Assembly (NCBI GenBank): GCA_015058015.1
Contig: SVDM01000011.1
Span: 1-64,000, forward strand
DNA from: Lachnospiraceae bacterium
GTDB lineage: Bacteria > Bacillota > Clostridia > Lachnospirales > Lachnospiraceae
Length of the DNA: 64,000 nucleotides
Direction of reading: 5' to 3'
In this document: positions 53,905 through 62,139 of the stretch, piece by piece
Layout: the number at the start of each line of letters is the position of its first letter
How positions within the stretch are numbered: the first letter of the stretch is position 1
The notes under the pieces: model-generated
What the model was told of the DNA's origin: nothing
Seen by the model: only the letters and a program-made list of their open reading frames with translations
The model's database searches: none
Position numbers and translations under genes: made by a program

Positions 53905-54690
53905 ATGATAGAAAGCACCAAGAACCCGGGAGTAAAGACCCTAACGGGATTACTTAAGAAAGCAAAGAATCGTAACGAAGAAGGCGTCTTCGTGGTGGAA
54001 GGCAGGCGAATGTTTGAGGAAGCTCCCCTAGAGGAGATAAAGAAGATATACGTATCAGCCGGCTTTCTTGACAGATACGGTAAGGATAAGAACATCGCAG
54101 ACAAGTTAGAAGCCGTAGGATACGAAGTACTTCGGGACGACGTATATGAGTATGCTTCTGATACCAAGACCCCCCAGGGAATAATGTGTATCATGAAGCA
54201 AAAAAAATACGTAGCCGAGAGCATATTAGAAGCCCCTAATCCCCTAATTATCTTCGGGGAAAATATCCAAGATCCCGGTAATCTCGGCACCATAATCCGT
54301 ACAGCTGAAGGGGCCGGAGTTACGGGAATAATCCTTAGTACCGGCACGGCAGATATATACAATCCCAAGGTAATTCGTTCCACCATGGGATCCATATTCC
54401 GTATGCCTGTATGTTACGTGTCGGATATGGTAGCAACCATAGGAGCTGCAAGAGCCCGGGGAATAGAAGTATACGCTGCCCATTTAGCAGGTAAAGAGTC
54501 CTACGATGCAGCAGATTATAAGACGGCGTCGGCATTTATCATCGGGAACGAAGGAAACGGCATCACTAAAGAGTGCGCCGGGGCAGCAAGCAAGCTCATA
54601 AAGATACCCATGAAAGGGGAGTTGGAATCCCTGAATGCTGCAGTGGCAGCAACGGTTTTGATGTTTGAAGCGGCAAGGCAGAGAAGATAG
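53905..54690 (+). CDS. SpoU/TrmH-family RNA 2'-O-methyltransferase
   Basis: 261 residues. The N-terminal substrate-binding domain (about 5-90; NPGVKTLTGLLKKAKNRNEEGVFVVEGRRM) and a SPOUT methyltransferase fold (about 110-260) are visible. The knot motifs are DPGNLGTIIRTAEGAG, FIIGNEGNGI and IPMKGELESLNAAVAATVLM. It probably methylates a ribose in 23S rRNA (RlmB-like), but the exact target is not determinable. It starts 4 nt after pfkA with no clear ribosome binding site, suggesting coupled translation. Confidence 0.92.
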   Translation: MIESTKNPGVKTLTGLLKKAKNRNEEGVFVVEGRRMFEEAPLEEIKKIYVSAGFLDRYGKDKNIADKLEAVGYEVLRDDVYEYASDTKTPQGIMCIMKQKKYVAESILEAPNPLIIFGENIQDPGNLGTIIRTAEGAGVTGIILSTGTADIYNPKVIRSTMGSIFRMPVCYVSDMVATIGAARARGIEVYAAHLAGKESYDAADYKTASAFIIGNEGNGITKECAGAASKLIKIPMKGELESLNAAVAATVLMFEAARQRR

Positions 54691-54774
54691 TATTCCCACC
54701 AAATTATTCCAAGTGGGAGAAATGTTAAAATTTTGGATAAAATTCGTATAAAAAATTAATAAATAAACCTAAAA

Positions 54775-54800
54775 AACGGCTCAAAATGGGTCGTTTTTTT
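54775..54800 (+). terminator. Intrinsic terminator after the methyltransferase gene
   Basis: AACGGCTC (54775-54782) pairs with GGGTCGTT (54788-54795) using two G-U pairs, then TTTTT. It sits 9 bases before the -35 box of the next gene. Confidence 0.75.
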
Positions 54801-54808
54801 GCGCAAAT

Positions 54809-54837
54809 TTGACAAAGTGGCCTTTTGGTGATAGTAT
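54809..54837 (+). promoter_or_regulatory. Promoter of the wall hydrolase gene
   Basis: TTGACA (54809-54814), 17-bp spacer, TAGTAT (54832-54837). The predicted start near 54844 gives a leader of about 139 nt. Confidence 0.88.
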
Positions 54838-54842
54838 AGTCA

Positions 54843-54975
54843 CGTAACAAATTCGTAATATATGTAATCCCTTGTAAAAATTATGGGATTGGCATATGTT
54901 AGAAAGCAACTTAAAGGTGTGTTTGCCGGGGAGTTGCGTTACGACGGTCATTAGGAGACCGGAGAACAAAAGGAG
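54843..54975 (+). promoter_or_regulatory. Riboswitch-like structured leader of the wall hydrolase gene
   Basis: CGTAAC (54843-54848), at the predicted transcript 5' end, pairs with GTTACG (54938-54943) to close a domain of about 100 nt. Inside are hairpin 1 (AATCCC/GGGATT extended by ATATG/CATAT) and hairpin 2 (GCAACT 54906-54911 with AGTTGC 54932-54937). After the closing stem comes GGTC-ATTAGGA-GACC and then AAAAGGAGG. A three-way junction closed at the 5' end is a common aptamer layout. It does not match the c-di-AMP (ydaO) or c-di-GMP consensus as I know them. The ligand, if any, is unknown. Confidence 0.5.
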
Positions 54976-54982
54976 GAAATAT

Positions 54983-56164
54983 ATGAGGATAGACAAGAGG
55001 GGCATTGAGTGCGGAACTCTTGTGGCATTCTTAGGAGTACTTGCTCTCGGAACTGCTACGTTCAACACTGTTACCCCGAATATAACATCCGAGTATTCCG
55101 CCAATACGTACGTTACTTCTGAAGAAAGTGCAGTTGCATCCCTCAATGCAGGTATGCCGGTGACATTTACATTAGCGTCCATCGGTGAAGCAAAGGATGC
55201 GGCAGCCACTACCGAACTTGCGGCCCCCGAGGTTGTAGCAGACGGAACGGGCATTAACTGGAACGTCAAGTGTATGACCACCGTCAGCGGCTCTGTGAAT
55301 ATCAGAGAAGCAGCAGATGCGGGCAGTGCATTGGTAGGTAAGCTTTTCGAAGGCGGTGCGGCAGATGTGGTAGAAAAGGGCGAGACCTGGACACTTATCA
55401 CATCCGGATCCGTTACAGGATATATAGCTAATGAATTTCTTGTATTCGGTGATGATGCGGCAGCATTGGCGAAGGAAAAAGGATTATTTGTCTCAACGGT
55501 TCTTGAGAACACAATCAGAATCAGAAAGGAACCCTCAGCTGAAGCAGGAGTTCTGGGACTGGTAGGAACCGGAGAGAGACTTGAAACTGTTAACACAACC
55601 CCTGAGAATGGATTTATCGCAGTTAAATTTGGTGATGACACAGGATATATCTCACAGGAATTTGTCACTACGGAGTTAGACCTTCCGGTAGCCAAATCCA
55701 TGGCCGAGATAAAGGCTGAGGAAGCGGCGAAGAAGGCAGCTGAGCAGAAGGCGGCGGCAGCTAAGGCAGCCAAAGAGGCCAAGAATAACGCAGCCAGAAC
55801 TCAGAATGCAGCGGTTGCAGCATCCGCAGACGATGTAAGCTTACTTGCTTCAATCGTTATGTGTGAGGCCGGTAACCAGAGTTACGAATGTAAATTGGGT
55901 ATTGCATCTGTTGTTATGAACAGAGTAAGAAGCGGAAGATATCCCAACACCATTTACGGCGTGCTCTACCAGAGAGGACAGTTCCCACCTGCATCGGTAA
56001 CAGGCAGAGTTGCAGCAGTACTTGCATCCGGAAGATATAACAGCGGATGTCTGCAGGCAGCACAGGAAGCCCTTAGCGGAGTAAGTAACGTAGGCAATGC
56101 CATCGGATTTGCTCATGCAGGATCAAGAAGCGGTACAGTCATCGGACCTATCGTATTCTTCTAA
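54983..56164 (+). CDS. Secreted cell wall hydrolase (two SH3 domains and SleB domain)
   Basis: 393 residues: an N-terminal signal or anchor segment (about 10-28), a bacterial SH3 domain (about 90-155; TVSGSVNIREAADAGS), a second SH3 domain (about 165-230; NTIRIRKEPSAEAGV), an Ala/Lys-rich linker (about 235-275), and a C-terminal SleB/Hydrolase_2 domain (about 285-393). The domain has VMCEAGNQSYECKLGIASVV with the probable catalytic Glu, and NRVRSGRYPNTIYGVL. SleB enzymes are lytic transglycosylase-like peptidoglycan hydrolases. ATG 54983 follows AAAGGAGG; the frame start at 54896 lies within leader structure and is rejected. Single-gene unit. Confidence 0.9.
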   Translation: MRIDKRGIECGTLVAFLGVLALGTATFNTVTPNITSEYSANTYVTSEESAVASLNAGMPVTFTLASIGEAKDAAATTELAAPEVVADGTGINWNVKCMTTVSGSVNIREAADAGSALVGKLFEGGAADVVEKGETWTLITSGSVTGYIANEFLVFGDDAAALAKEKGLFVSTVLENTIRIRKEPSAEAGVLGLVGTGERLETVNTTPENGFIAVKFGDDTGYISQEFVTTELDLPVAKSMAEIKAEEAAKKAAEQKAAAAKAAKEAKNNAARTQNAAVAASADDVSLLASIVMCEAGNQSYECKLGIASVVMNRVRSGRYPNTIYGVLYQRGQFPPASVTGRVAAVLASGRYNSGCLQAAQEALSGVSNVGNAIGFAHAGSRSGTVIGPIVFF

Positions 56165-56178
56165 AACAGGATTTGTGG

Positions 56179-56206
56179 CGGCGCACTTGATAGTGCGCCG
56201 TTTTTT
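56179..56206 (+). terminator. Intrinsic terminator of the wall hydrolase gene
   Basis: CGGCGCACT (56179-56187) pairs perfectly with AGTGCGCCG (56192-56200) over TGAT, then TTTTTT. Confidence 0.96.
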
Positions 56207-56252
56207 ATGTATACTTTAGAGGTCTAAATTGATGAGTCAGGAGGAGAAAGAC

Positions 56253-57191
56253 ATGACATTAAAGGGACGTTCATTTTTAACTCTTAAAGATTTTACAGCA
56301 GAAGAGATAGATTACCTGCTTGATTTGGCAGCAGAGCTTAAGAAGAAGAAAAAAGCCGGAATAATAGGCGAGACCATGAAGGGCAAGAATGTAGCCCTCA
56401 TATTTGAGAAACCCTCCACCAGAACCCGTTGTGCTTTCACCATCGGATGCATTGATGAAGGTGCTCACCCCGAGTATCTGGGAAAAGACGACATACAGTT
56501 AGGACACAAGGAAAGCGTTGAAGATACAGCAAGAGTTCTTGGAAGAATGTTTGATGCCATAGAGTTTAGAGGATTCAAGCATGAGAACGTTGAGAAGCTT
56601 GCCAAATACAGCGGAGTACCTGTATGGAACGGACTCACTGATGACTATCATCCCACACAGATATTGGCAGACTTCCTTACCCTGAAGGAACACTTCGGAC
56701 ACTTAAAGGGCTTAAAGCTGGTATTCGTAGGGGACGGCCGCAACAACATGGCCAACAGCCTCATGATAGGATCTGCCAAGATGGGAGTTAACTTCACCAT
56801 CATAGCCCCCAAGGTACTCTGGCCTAAGGAAGACCTGGTGGAGCTTTGCAAAGAATACACCAAGGAAACCGGCAGCGAGATCGTTATCACAGAAGATATC
56901 AAGGCAGTAGAGGGTGCCGATGCCATCTATACTGACGTATGGTGCTCCATGGGAGAAGAGGACAAGGCTTCCGAGCGAGTAGCTCTTCTTAAGCCCTATC
57001 AGGTAAACAAGGCAATGATGGATATGACCGGCAAGGATACCACCATCTTCCTCCACTGCCTGCCGGCAGTAAAGGGCAACGAGGTAACAGAGGATGTATT
57101 CGAGTCACCCAACTCACTGGTATTTGACGAGGCAGAGAACAGACTTCATTCAATTAAGGCAGTAATGGTAGCCACTCTGGGAAATATCTAA
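56253..57191 (+). CDS. argF: Ornithine carbamoyltransferase
   Basis: A 312-residue enzyme joining carbamoyl phosphate and ornithine to citrulline in arginine synthesis. The carbamoyl phosphate motif is [10 protein letters not shown] (about 50-59). [14 protein letters not shown] and the [17 protein letters not shown] ornithine-site motif are present. ATG 56253 follows GGAGGAG and gives the usual MTLKGRSFL start; upstream TTG/ATG codons at 56229-56232 are rejected. No ARG operator is evident. A catabolic (arginine deiminase) role is possible, but arcA and arcC are not nearby. birA follows after 1 nt. Confidence 0.94.
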   Translation: MTLKGRSFLTLKDFTAEEIDYLLDLAAELKKKKKAGIIGETMKGKNVALIFEKPSTRTRCAFTIGCIDEGAHPEYLGKDDIQLGHKESVEDTARVLGRMFDAIEFRGFKHENVEKLAKYSGVPVWNGLTDDYHPTQILADFLTLKEHFGHLKGLKLVFVGDGRNNMANSLMIGSAKMGVNFTIIAPKVLWPKEDLVELCKEYTKETGSEIVITEDIKAVEGADAIYTDVWCSMGEEDKASERVALLKPYQVNKAMMDMTGKDTTIFLHCLPAVKGNEVTEDVFESPNSLVFDEAENRLHSIKAVMVATLGNI

Positions 57192-57192
57192 G

Positions 57193-57981
57193 ATGGCAAT
57201 TTCAATAGACTTACAGGGGAAGACCAAGTGGTGCGGCAAAAGGATACGGGCATTGGAATCCGTTGATTCAACCAACGATGAAGCCCTTCGCCTTATAGAA
57301 GCAGGCTTTGGTCACGGAACCCTTATAATAAGCGAAGAACAAACCGCCGGCCACGGCAGGAAAAACAGGACCTGGCACTCACCGGCGGGAGACAATATAT
57401 ATATGACCCTGATATTAGAGCCTAAGGTAGGGATGACGGCCGTCAGTATGGTAACCCTGGTAATGGGAATGGCTGTGGCAGCAGGAATAGAGAGTTGTAC
57501 CGGCATTTCCACCGGAATAAAATGGCCTAATGATGTGCTGGTAGCAGAGAAAAAGGTATGCGGCATCCTTACCGGGATGACGGAACGTGATAGCAGGCCC
57601 TTTGTCTATATTGGCGTAGGGATTAATGCAAACGGCAAGACCTTCCCCGGGGAGTTAGCCGATAAAGCCACCTCACTTCGGATAAGCCTTGGAAAAGCGG
57701 TAGATGCCGGAGCTTTGGCGGAAAGTGTTTTGGTGGAATTCGAAAGGCTCTACGACAGCTTTTTAGAGGCAGGGAATATGGCTCCCTTAAAAGAGGAGTA
57801 TAATAAAAGGCTGGTCAATGCAGGCCGACAGGTAACAGTACTAGACCCGGCGGGAGAATACAGGGGCAAGGCCCTTGGCATAGATGAAACCGGAAGGCTT
57901 TTGGTGGAGACCGAAGACAGAATAGAAAAGGTCTTCTCCGGCGAGGTATCAGTACGAGGCGTAGACGGAAGATACATATAA
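57193..57981 (+). CDS. birA: Biotin--[acetyl-CoA carboxylase] ligase (no DNA-binding domain)
   Basis: 262 residues. It attaches biotin to carrier proteins such as acetyl-CoA carboxylase BCCP. The catalytic domain has SVDSTNDEALRL, the biotinyl-AMP loop TAGHGRKNRTWHS, and the GIKWPNDVLVAEKKVCGIL substrate segment. The C-terminal SH3-like domain (about 215-260) is present. The N-terminal helix-turn-helix of bifunctional BirA is absent, so it should not act as a repressor. It starts 1 nt after argF. Confidence 0.93.
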   Translation: MAISIDLQGKTKWCGKRIRALESVDSTNDEALRLIEAGFGHGTLIISEEQTAGHGRKNRTWHSPAGDNIYMTLILEPKVGMTAVSMVTLVMGMAVAAGIESCTGISTGIKWPNDVLVAEKKVCGILTGMTERDSRPFVYIGVGINANGKTFPGELADKATSLRISLGKAVDAGALAESVLVEFERLYDSFLEAGNMAPLKEEYNKRLVNAGRQVTVLDPAGEYRGKALGIDETGRLLVETEDRIEKVFSGEVSVRGVDGRYI

Positions 57982-58007
57982 GGGAGTATAGATTCGAGAG
58001 GAAATAC

Positions 58008-58370
58008 ATGGATAATTTATTAGGCAAGGGCGAGATGGGCGAAGACTGCATAGTGCTTTGCGGAGCCAGCGAATATGAGAAAAAGTTCTATTTAAACGAG
58101 TCCTTTGACAACCTGCCCCAGGCAGTAAAGGACGAATTAAAGGTTATGTGCGTGCTTTTCACTGAGGATGTGGGAGGTATCATAACCATGACATTTGACG
58201 AGGAAGGGAACCTGGAGATAGAGACCATGGCAAGGGAAAATGACCTGCTCTACGACGAGATAGGAGCCCATCTGAAGGTTAAGAAGATAAGAGAAGAAAG
58301 AAAAGAGCTACTTGAAGCACTGGAGACTTATTTTAAGGCTGTGTTCCTTGGAGAGATAGGTGAAGAATAA
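58008..58370 (+). CDS. DUF6145 family protein
   Basis: A 120-residue cytoplasmic acidic protein. EDCIVLCGASEYEKKFYLNE, FNLPQAVKDELK-like DNLPQAVKDELK, and FTEDVGGIITMTFDEEGNLE fit the DUF6145 family found in Lachnospiraceae next to coaX or birA. The function is unknown. GAGAGGAAA precedes the ATG, and its stop overlaps the coaX start by one base, which suggests coupled expression. Confidence 0.8.
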   Translation: MDNLLGKGEMGEDCIVLCGASEYEKKFYLNESFDNLPQAVKDELKVMCVLFTEDVGGIITMTFDEEGNLEIETMARENDLLYDEIGAHLKVKKIREERKELLEALETYFKAVFLGEIGEE

Positions 58371-59146
58371 TGATAATGGCAGTAGATGTTGGTAATACCA
58401 ATATAACCTTAGGAATGTTCAAAGAAAAAAACCTTATGGGTTCATACCGTTTGACAAGTAAGAGACCTCGTACATCAGATGAGTACGGTTCCATCCTGCA
58501 GAGTATGCTGGATAACACAGGTATAACAGCCGACGACGTGGATGCAGTAATTATCGCATCCGTTGTGCCAAAGGTGATGCATTCCCTTGTTAACAGCTTT
58601 CGTAAGTATATAAGGGTAGAGCCCTTTATCGTAAATTACGAGGCAGAGACGGGAATTAAGTTCGTAACGGAGAACCCTGCCCAGATTGGTGCAGACAGAA
58701 TCGTGGATTCTGCGGCAGGCTATGCCTTATACGGCGGCCCCATTATCGTAATTGATTTCGGAACGGCTACAACCTACGACCTTATATCTGAAAAAGGAGA
58801 GTTTTTAGCCTGTGTTATCGCGCCGGGAATTCAGATATCAGCCAATGCCATGTGGGGCGAGGCCGCCAAGCTTCCGGAAATTGAGATTAAGAAGCCCAAA
58901 TCAATCCTCGGCCGGGATACCGTAACCTCCATGCAGGCCGGTGTAGTATACGGCCAGATCGGGCAGACGGAATACATGGTTAATCAGATGAAGAAGGAAG
59001 CAGGCCTTGAGAATATTAAGGTTGTGGCAACCGGTGGATTGGGTTCCATCATCGCCAATGAGACGGATGTGATCCAGACATATGACCCCCTTCTTACCTT
59101 GAAGGGACTTCAGATAATATACGAGATGAATAAGGACAGGATATAA
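58370..59146 (+). CDS. coaX: Type III pantothenate kinase
   Basis: A 258-residue first enzyme of coenzyme A synthesis. The N-terminal phosphate loop VDVGNTNITLGMF, GADRIVDSAAGYALYGG, and IDFGTATTYDLIS are the type III signatures (ASKHA fold). Length is normal. The overlap TAATG with the DUF6145 gene suggests coupling. Placing coaX after birA groups two cofactor genes. Confidence 0.95.
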   Translation: MIMAVDVGNTNITLGMFKEKNLMGSYRLTSKRPRTSDEYGSILQSMLDNTGITADDVDAVIIASVVPKVMHSLVNSFRKYIRVEPFIVNYEAETGIKFVTENPAQIGADRIVDSAAGYALYGGPIIVIDFGTATTYDLISEKGEFLACVIAPGIQISANAMWGEAAKLPEIEIKKPKSILGRDTVTSMQAGVVYGQIGQTEYMVNQMKKEAGLENIKVVATGGLGSIIANETDVIQTYDPLLTLKGLQIIYEMNKDRI

Positions 59147-59149
59147 GCA

Positions 59150-59185
59150 TTAAGTCTTCGCGGGGGAGCCTCTGCGGAGACTTAA
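59150..59185 (+). other. Hairpin between coaX and dusB
   Basis: TTAAGTCTTCGC (59150-59161) pairs with GCGGAGACTTAA (59174-59185), 11 of 12 positions, around a 12-nt G/C-rich loop. There is no T-tract, so it is not a normal terminator. The AAGTCT/AGACTT arms recall the CTTAAGA-rich stems of the 73-bp repeat at 1042-1308. Confidence 0.6.
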
Positions 59186-59202
59186 GCGGTTATAAAGAGA
59201 AT

Positions 59203-60162
59203 ATGAAGCTTAGCATAGGAAATATAGAACTTGATAACAATGTAATACTGGGGCCGATGGCGGGTGTATGCGACTTGCCATTTCGTATACTCTGCAAAGA
59301 ACAGGGAGTGGGCCTGGTGTGTACCGAGATGGTAAGCGCCAAGGCTATAATGTACAACAACCGCAATACCGAGGAACTCTTAACCATAGATGAGAGAGAA
59401 AAGCCGGTGTCATTGCAGCTCTTTGGTTCGGACCCGGAGATAGTATCATCCCAGGCAGCAAGGATAGAAGACCGCCCCTTTGATATCCTAGACTTAAACA
59501 TGGGATGCCCCGTGCCCAAGGTGGTAAATAACGGCGAGGGCTCGGCTCTAATGAAGAACCCGAAACTAGCGGCGCAGATAGCGGCGTCTTGTGTAAAGGC
59601 GATAAATAAGCCGGTTACGGTAAAGATTAGAAAAGGTTTTGACGAAGATTTCCTAACTGCAGTTGAGCTGGCCAAGAGATTAGAGGACGCAGGGGTTGCG
59701 GCCATAACAGTCCATGGCAGGACCAGAGAGCAGTTCTATTCCGGCAAGGCGGACTGGGACATAATAAGACAGGTAAAAGAAGCGGTAAATATCCCCGTCA
59801 TCGGTAACGGAGACGTAACAAACGGTCCAAGTGCCAAGAAGATGATAGAAGAAACCGGCGTAGACGGAGTTATGGTGGCAAGAGCTGCCAGAGGAAACCC
59901 CTGGATTTTTCGGGAGATAATACATTTTCTTGATACCGGAGAAGAGCTGCCGAAGCCTTCCTTGGAAGAAAAGAAGGAGACCATCCTCCGCCACGGCAAG
60001 ATGTTAGTGGACTACAAGGGAGAATATATCGCCATCCGGGAGATGAGAAAGCACGTGGGATGGTATACCGCAGGACTTCCCGGTTCAGCAAAGTTTCGCG
60101 GCAGGATAAACGAGATAGAGACATACGAGGGATTGATGGACTTGGTTCGGGATGTGCTCTAG
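59203..60162 (+). CDS. dusB: tRNA-dihydrouridine synthase (DusB-like)
   Basis: A 319-residue FMN enzyme that reduces uridine in the tRNA D-loop. The TIM barrel begins GPMAGVCDLPFR. The catalytic Cys is in DLNMGCPVPKV (about residue 103). FMN and substrate motifs VKIRKGF, TVHGRTREQFYSG, IGNGDV and MVARAARGNPWIF follow. A C-terminal helical domain completes it. It ends the birA-coaX run and is followed by about 70 bp without a terminator before yezD. Confidence 0.93.
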   Translation: MKLSIGNIELDNNVILGPMAGVCDLPFRILCKEQGVGLVCTEMVSAKAIMYNNRNTEELLTIDEREKPVSLQLFGSDPEIVSSQAARIEDRPFDILDLNMGCPVPKVVNNGEGSALMKNPKLAAQIAASCVKAINKPVTVKIRKGFDEDFLTAVELAKRLEDAGVAAITVHGRTREQFYSGKADWDIIRQVKEAVNIPVIGNGDVTNGPSAKKMIEETGVDGVMVARAARGNPWIFREIIHFLDTGEELPKPSLEEKKETILRHGKMLVDYKGEYIAIREMRKHVGWYTAGLPGSAKFRGRINEIETYEGLMDLVRDVL

Positions 60163-60233
60163 GGGTATTGGGATATATAAATAAAAGTAATCACTGATGA
60201 TATATTTTTAGAATTGTACAGAATAAAGGAAAG

Positions 60234-60431
60234 ATGATAAATTATTACCAACATAAATTTGCAGTGAAAGAAAGCGAAAGAGTGATTATGTTGGTGGGAA
60301 AAGATATTACAAAAGAGCTGGAGATAATAAAAAAGTATATTGAAGCAGTAAAGTATGGATCAATAACCATAGTGATCCAGGACGGAAAAGTAATCCAGAT
60401 CGAAAAAGTGGAGAAAACGAGATTAAAGTAA
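60234..60431 (+). CDS. YezD family (DUF2292) small protein
   Basis: A 65-residue protein. The C-terminal IEAVKYGSITIVIQDGKVIQIEKVEKTRL matches the YezD family: a KYGS(I/V)TI stretch, a QDGKV turn and a final EKxRL. This family is often encoded beside sulfur uptake genes. AAAGGA just before ATG 60234 supports this start, although most relatives begin nearer the internal ATG at 60288. It precedes a sulfonate-type ABC importer, with a terminator between. The molecular function is unknown. Confidence 0.82.
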   Translation: MINYYQHKFAVKESERVIMLVGKDITKELEIIKKYIEAVKYGSITIVIQDGKVIQIEKVEKTRLK

Positions 60432-60465
60432 ACAAAGATAGAACAAGCTGAGCAGACAACTGCAG

Positions 60466-60503
60466 GCCTCAAAAAAGCAAGGAGCTTTTTTGGGGCTTTT
60501 TTT
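60466..60503 (+). terminator. Intrinsic terminator between yezD and the importer genes
   Basis: GCCTCAAAAAAGC (60466-60478) pairs over 13 bp (one T-G) with GCTTTTTTGGGGC (60484-60496), followed by T7. It ends 22 nt before the GTG of the permease gene. No promoter is visible between, so it may attenuate the importer operon. Confidence 0.92.
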
Positions 60504-60525
60504 GTTCAAAAAAGGAGAGAAACAA

Positions 60526-61314
60526 GTGGAAGGAATAGAAAGAAGTAAAAAAACCATAGGAAGTACAATCCGCAAGTTAATTCCTATACTGATTTTTGTA
60601 GGACTATGGGAATTGTTGCCAAGGATTGGAGTATTAAAGGCCTTTTTGATACCACCGTTTTCGGAAGCAATAAAGGCTCTGGTCCAGATGATTGTAACAG
60701 GAGAAATAGTAAAACACATTACATGGAGCATGTATCGGGCTTTCCTGGGATTCGGCCTGGCCTTTTTGATAGCAATACCTCTTGGAATAGCAATTGGCTG
60801 GAACAAAAAAGCCAGAGAATACCTCTCATCATTCTTAACACTATTGGGAAATGTATCGCCGATAGCATTATTTCCCTTCTTCATTATAGTGTTTGGAATA
60901 GGAGAAGTATCAAAGGTAGGCATAGTATTCTGGGGTTGCTTATGGCCCATGCTGATGAATACCATATCGGGAGTATCTCACGCAGATGCACTTCTGATTA
61001 AAGCAGCAAGAACCATGGGCGCTTCCCGAACAAAGGTATTGTTTGAAGTAGTAATACCCAACGCACTTCCGGAGATATATCCGGGAATAAAATTAAGCGT
61101 ATCCAACTCAATCCTTATGTTGTGTGCTGGAGAAATGCTTGGAGCTACGGCGGGACTGGGATATTTGATTTCATACTCCCAACAGATTTTTGAGATGTCC
61201 AAGATGTATGCGGCAATCATTCTAATTGCCTTGATTGGACTCTTATTTACAGTCATTTTGAATGCGATTGAGAAAAAACTATTTGTATGGAAGCTTAATG
61301 AAGCTGGAAAGTAG
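60526..61314 (+). CDS. Sulfonate/taurine-type ABC permease (SsuC/TauC-like)
   Basis: 262 residues with about six membrane helices of the BPD_transp_1 family. The EAA-type region GEMLGATAGLGYLISYSQQ interacts with the ATPase. GTG 60526 follows AAAGGAGAG; the longer TTG frame start lies in the terminator. It forms an importer with the next two genes. The SsuC/TauC subgroup also includes nitrate and thiamine-precursor permeases, so sulfonate specificity rests on the context (YezD and the glycyl radical enzyme). Confidence 0.88.
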   Translation: MEGIERSKKTIGSTIRKLIPILIFVGLWELLPRIGVLKAFLIPPFSEAIKALVQMIVTGEIVKHITWSMYRAFLGFGLAFLIAIPLGIAIGWNKKAREYLSSFLTLLGNVSPIALFPFFIIVFGIGEVSKVGIVFWGCLWPMLMNTISGVSHADALLIKAARTMGASRTKVLFEVVIPNALPEIYPGIKLSVSNSILMLCAGEMLGATAGLGYLISYSQQIFEMSKMYAAIILIALIGLLFTVILNAIEKKLFVWKLNEAGK

Positions 61315-61320
61315 GTAAAA

Positions 61321-62118
61321 ATGTCACAGGAAAAGGTAAAAGTAAAAAATGTTTCATACACATATAAAAGAAAGAAAGCAAAAGGCGTAGATGAAGCGGT
61401 TAAAGACGTAAGCTTTGAAGTCGAAGAGGGAGAAATAGTAACTATAGTGGGCCCCAGCGGTTGTGGAAAATCAACCCTCCTAGATATTATATCCGGAATA
61501 ATTACGCCAACAAATGGAGCAGTTGAAATTGATGGAAAGGACATTGATGGCCCGGGGAAAGACCTGGGGATTGTTCAGCAGGGATATGCCTTGTTTCCAT
61601 GGGAAACCGTACAAGACAACGTTGAATTCGGCTTAAAACTCCGAAAGGTTCCAAAAGAAAAGAGAAAAGAAATAGCAAAAAAATACATAAGCAAAGTGGG
61701 ACTAAACGGGTATGAGAAGAAATATCCCGGAGCATTATCCGGAGGAATGAAGCAAAGAGTTGGTATTGCCAGGGCTCTTGCATATAAGCCAAAGCTTCTT
61801 ATTATGGATGAGCCTTTCGCAGCACTAGACCCAAAGACACGAGAGGTAATGCAAGATGAATTACTGCAACTATCAAGAAATGAAAAACCTACGATTTTGT
61901 TTGTAACACATGATGTAAGAGAAGCAGTTTTATTATCAGACAAAATAGTAGTCATGTCTGATGGACCGGGAACAGTCAAAGCTGTAATAAAAGTTAATTT
62001 CCCGGAGAATAGAAAAGCAAAGGAAATAATAACACTACCGGAATTTCAAAAAATAGAAAAGGAGGTAAGACAATTATACGATTCAGAAGAAGAGATTCCG
62101 GAAGGAGTAGTATTTTAG
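61321..62118 (+). CDS. Sulfonate/taurine-type ABC ATP-binding protein (SsuB/TauB-like)
   Basis: 265 residues. Walker A is GPSGCGKST (about 45-53), the Q-loop is IVQQGYALFPWETV, the signature is LSGGMKQRVGIARAL, Walker B is LLIMDEPFAALD, and the switch His is in FVTHDVREAVLLSDKI. The FPW in the Q-loop and overall length are typical of the nitrate/sulfonate/taurine importer group. It starts 6 nt after the permease gene. Confidence 0.92.
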   Translation: MSQEKVKVKNVSYTYKRKKAKGVDEAVKDVSFEVEEGEIVTIVGPSGCGKSTLLDIISGIITPTNGAVEIDGKDIDGPGKDLGIVQQGYALFPWETVQDNVEFGLKLRKVPKEKRKEIAKKYISKVGLNGYEKKYPGALSGGMKQRVGIARALAYKPKLLIMDEPFAALDPKTREVMQDELLQLSRNEKPTILFVTHDVREAVLLSDKIVVMSDGPGTVKAVIKVNFPENRKAKEIITLPEFQKIEKEVRQLYDSEEEIPEGVVF

Positions 62119-62139
62119 GAAAAAGGGAGAGATAAGATT

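Noticed and set aside
54843-54975. c-di-AMP (ydaO) or c-di-GMP riboswitch assignment for the wall hydrolase leader
   Set aside because: Conserved core sequences of those classes are not visible; kept only as an unassigned structured leader.
54781-55782. 333-codon minus-strand frame opposite the wall hydrolase
   Set aside because: Ala/Ser/Thr-rich shadow of the Ala/Lys-rich SH3-SleB gene; it also runs through that gene's promoter and leader.
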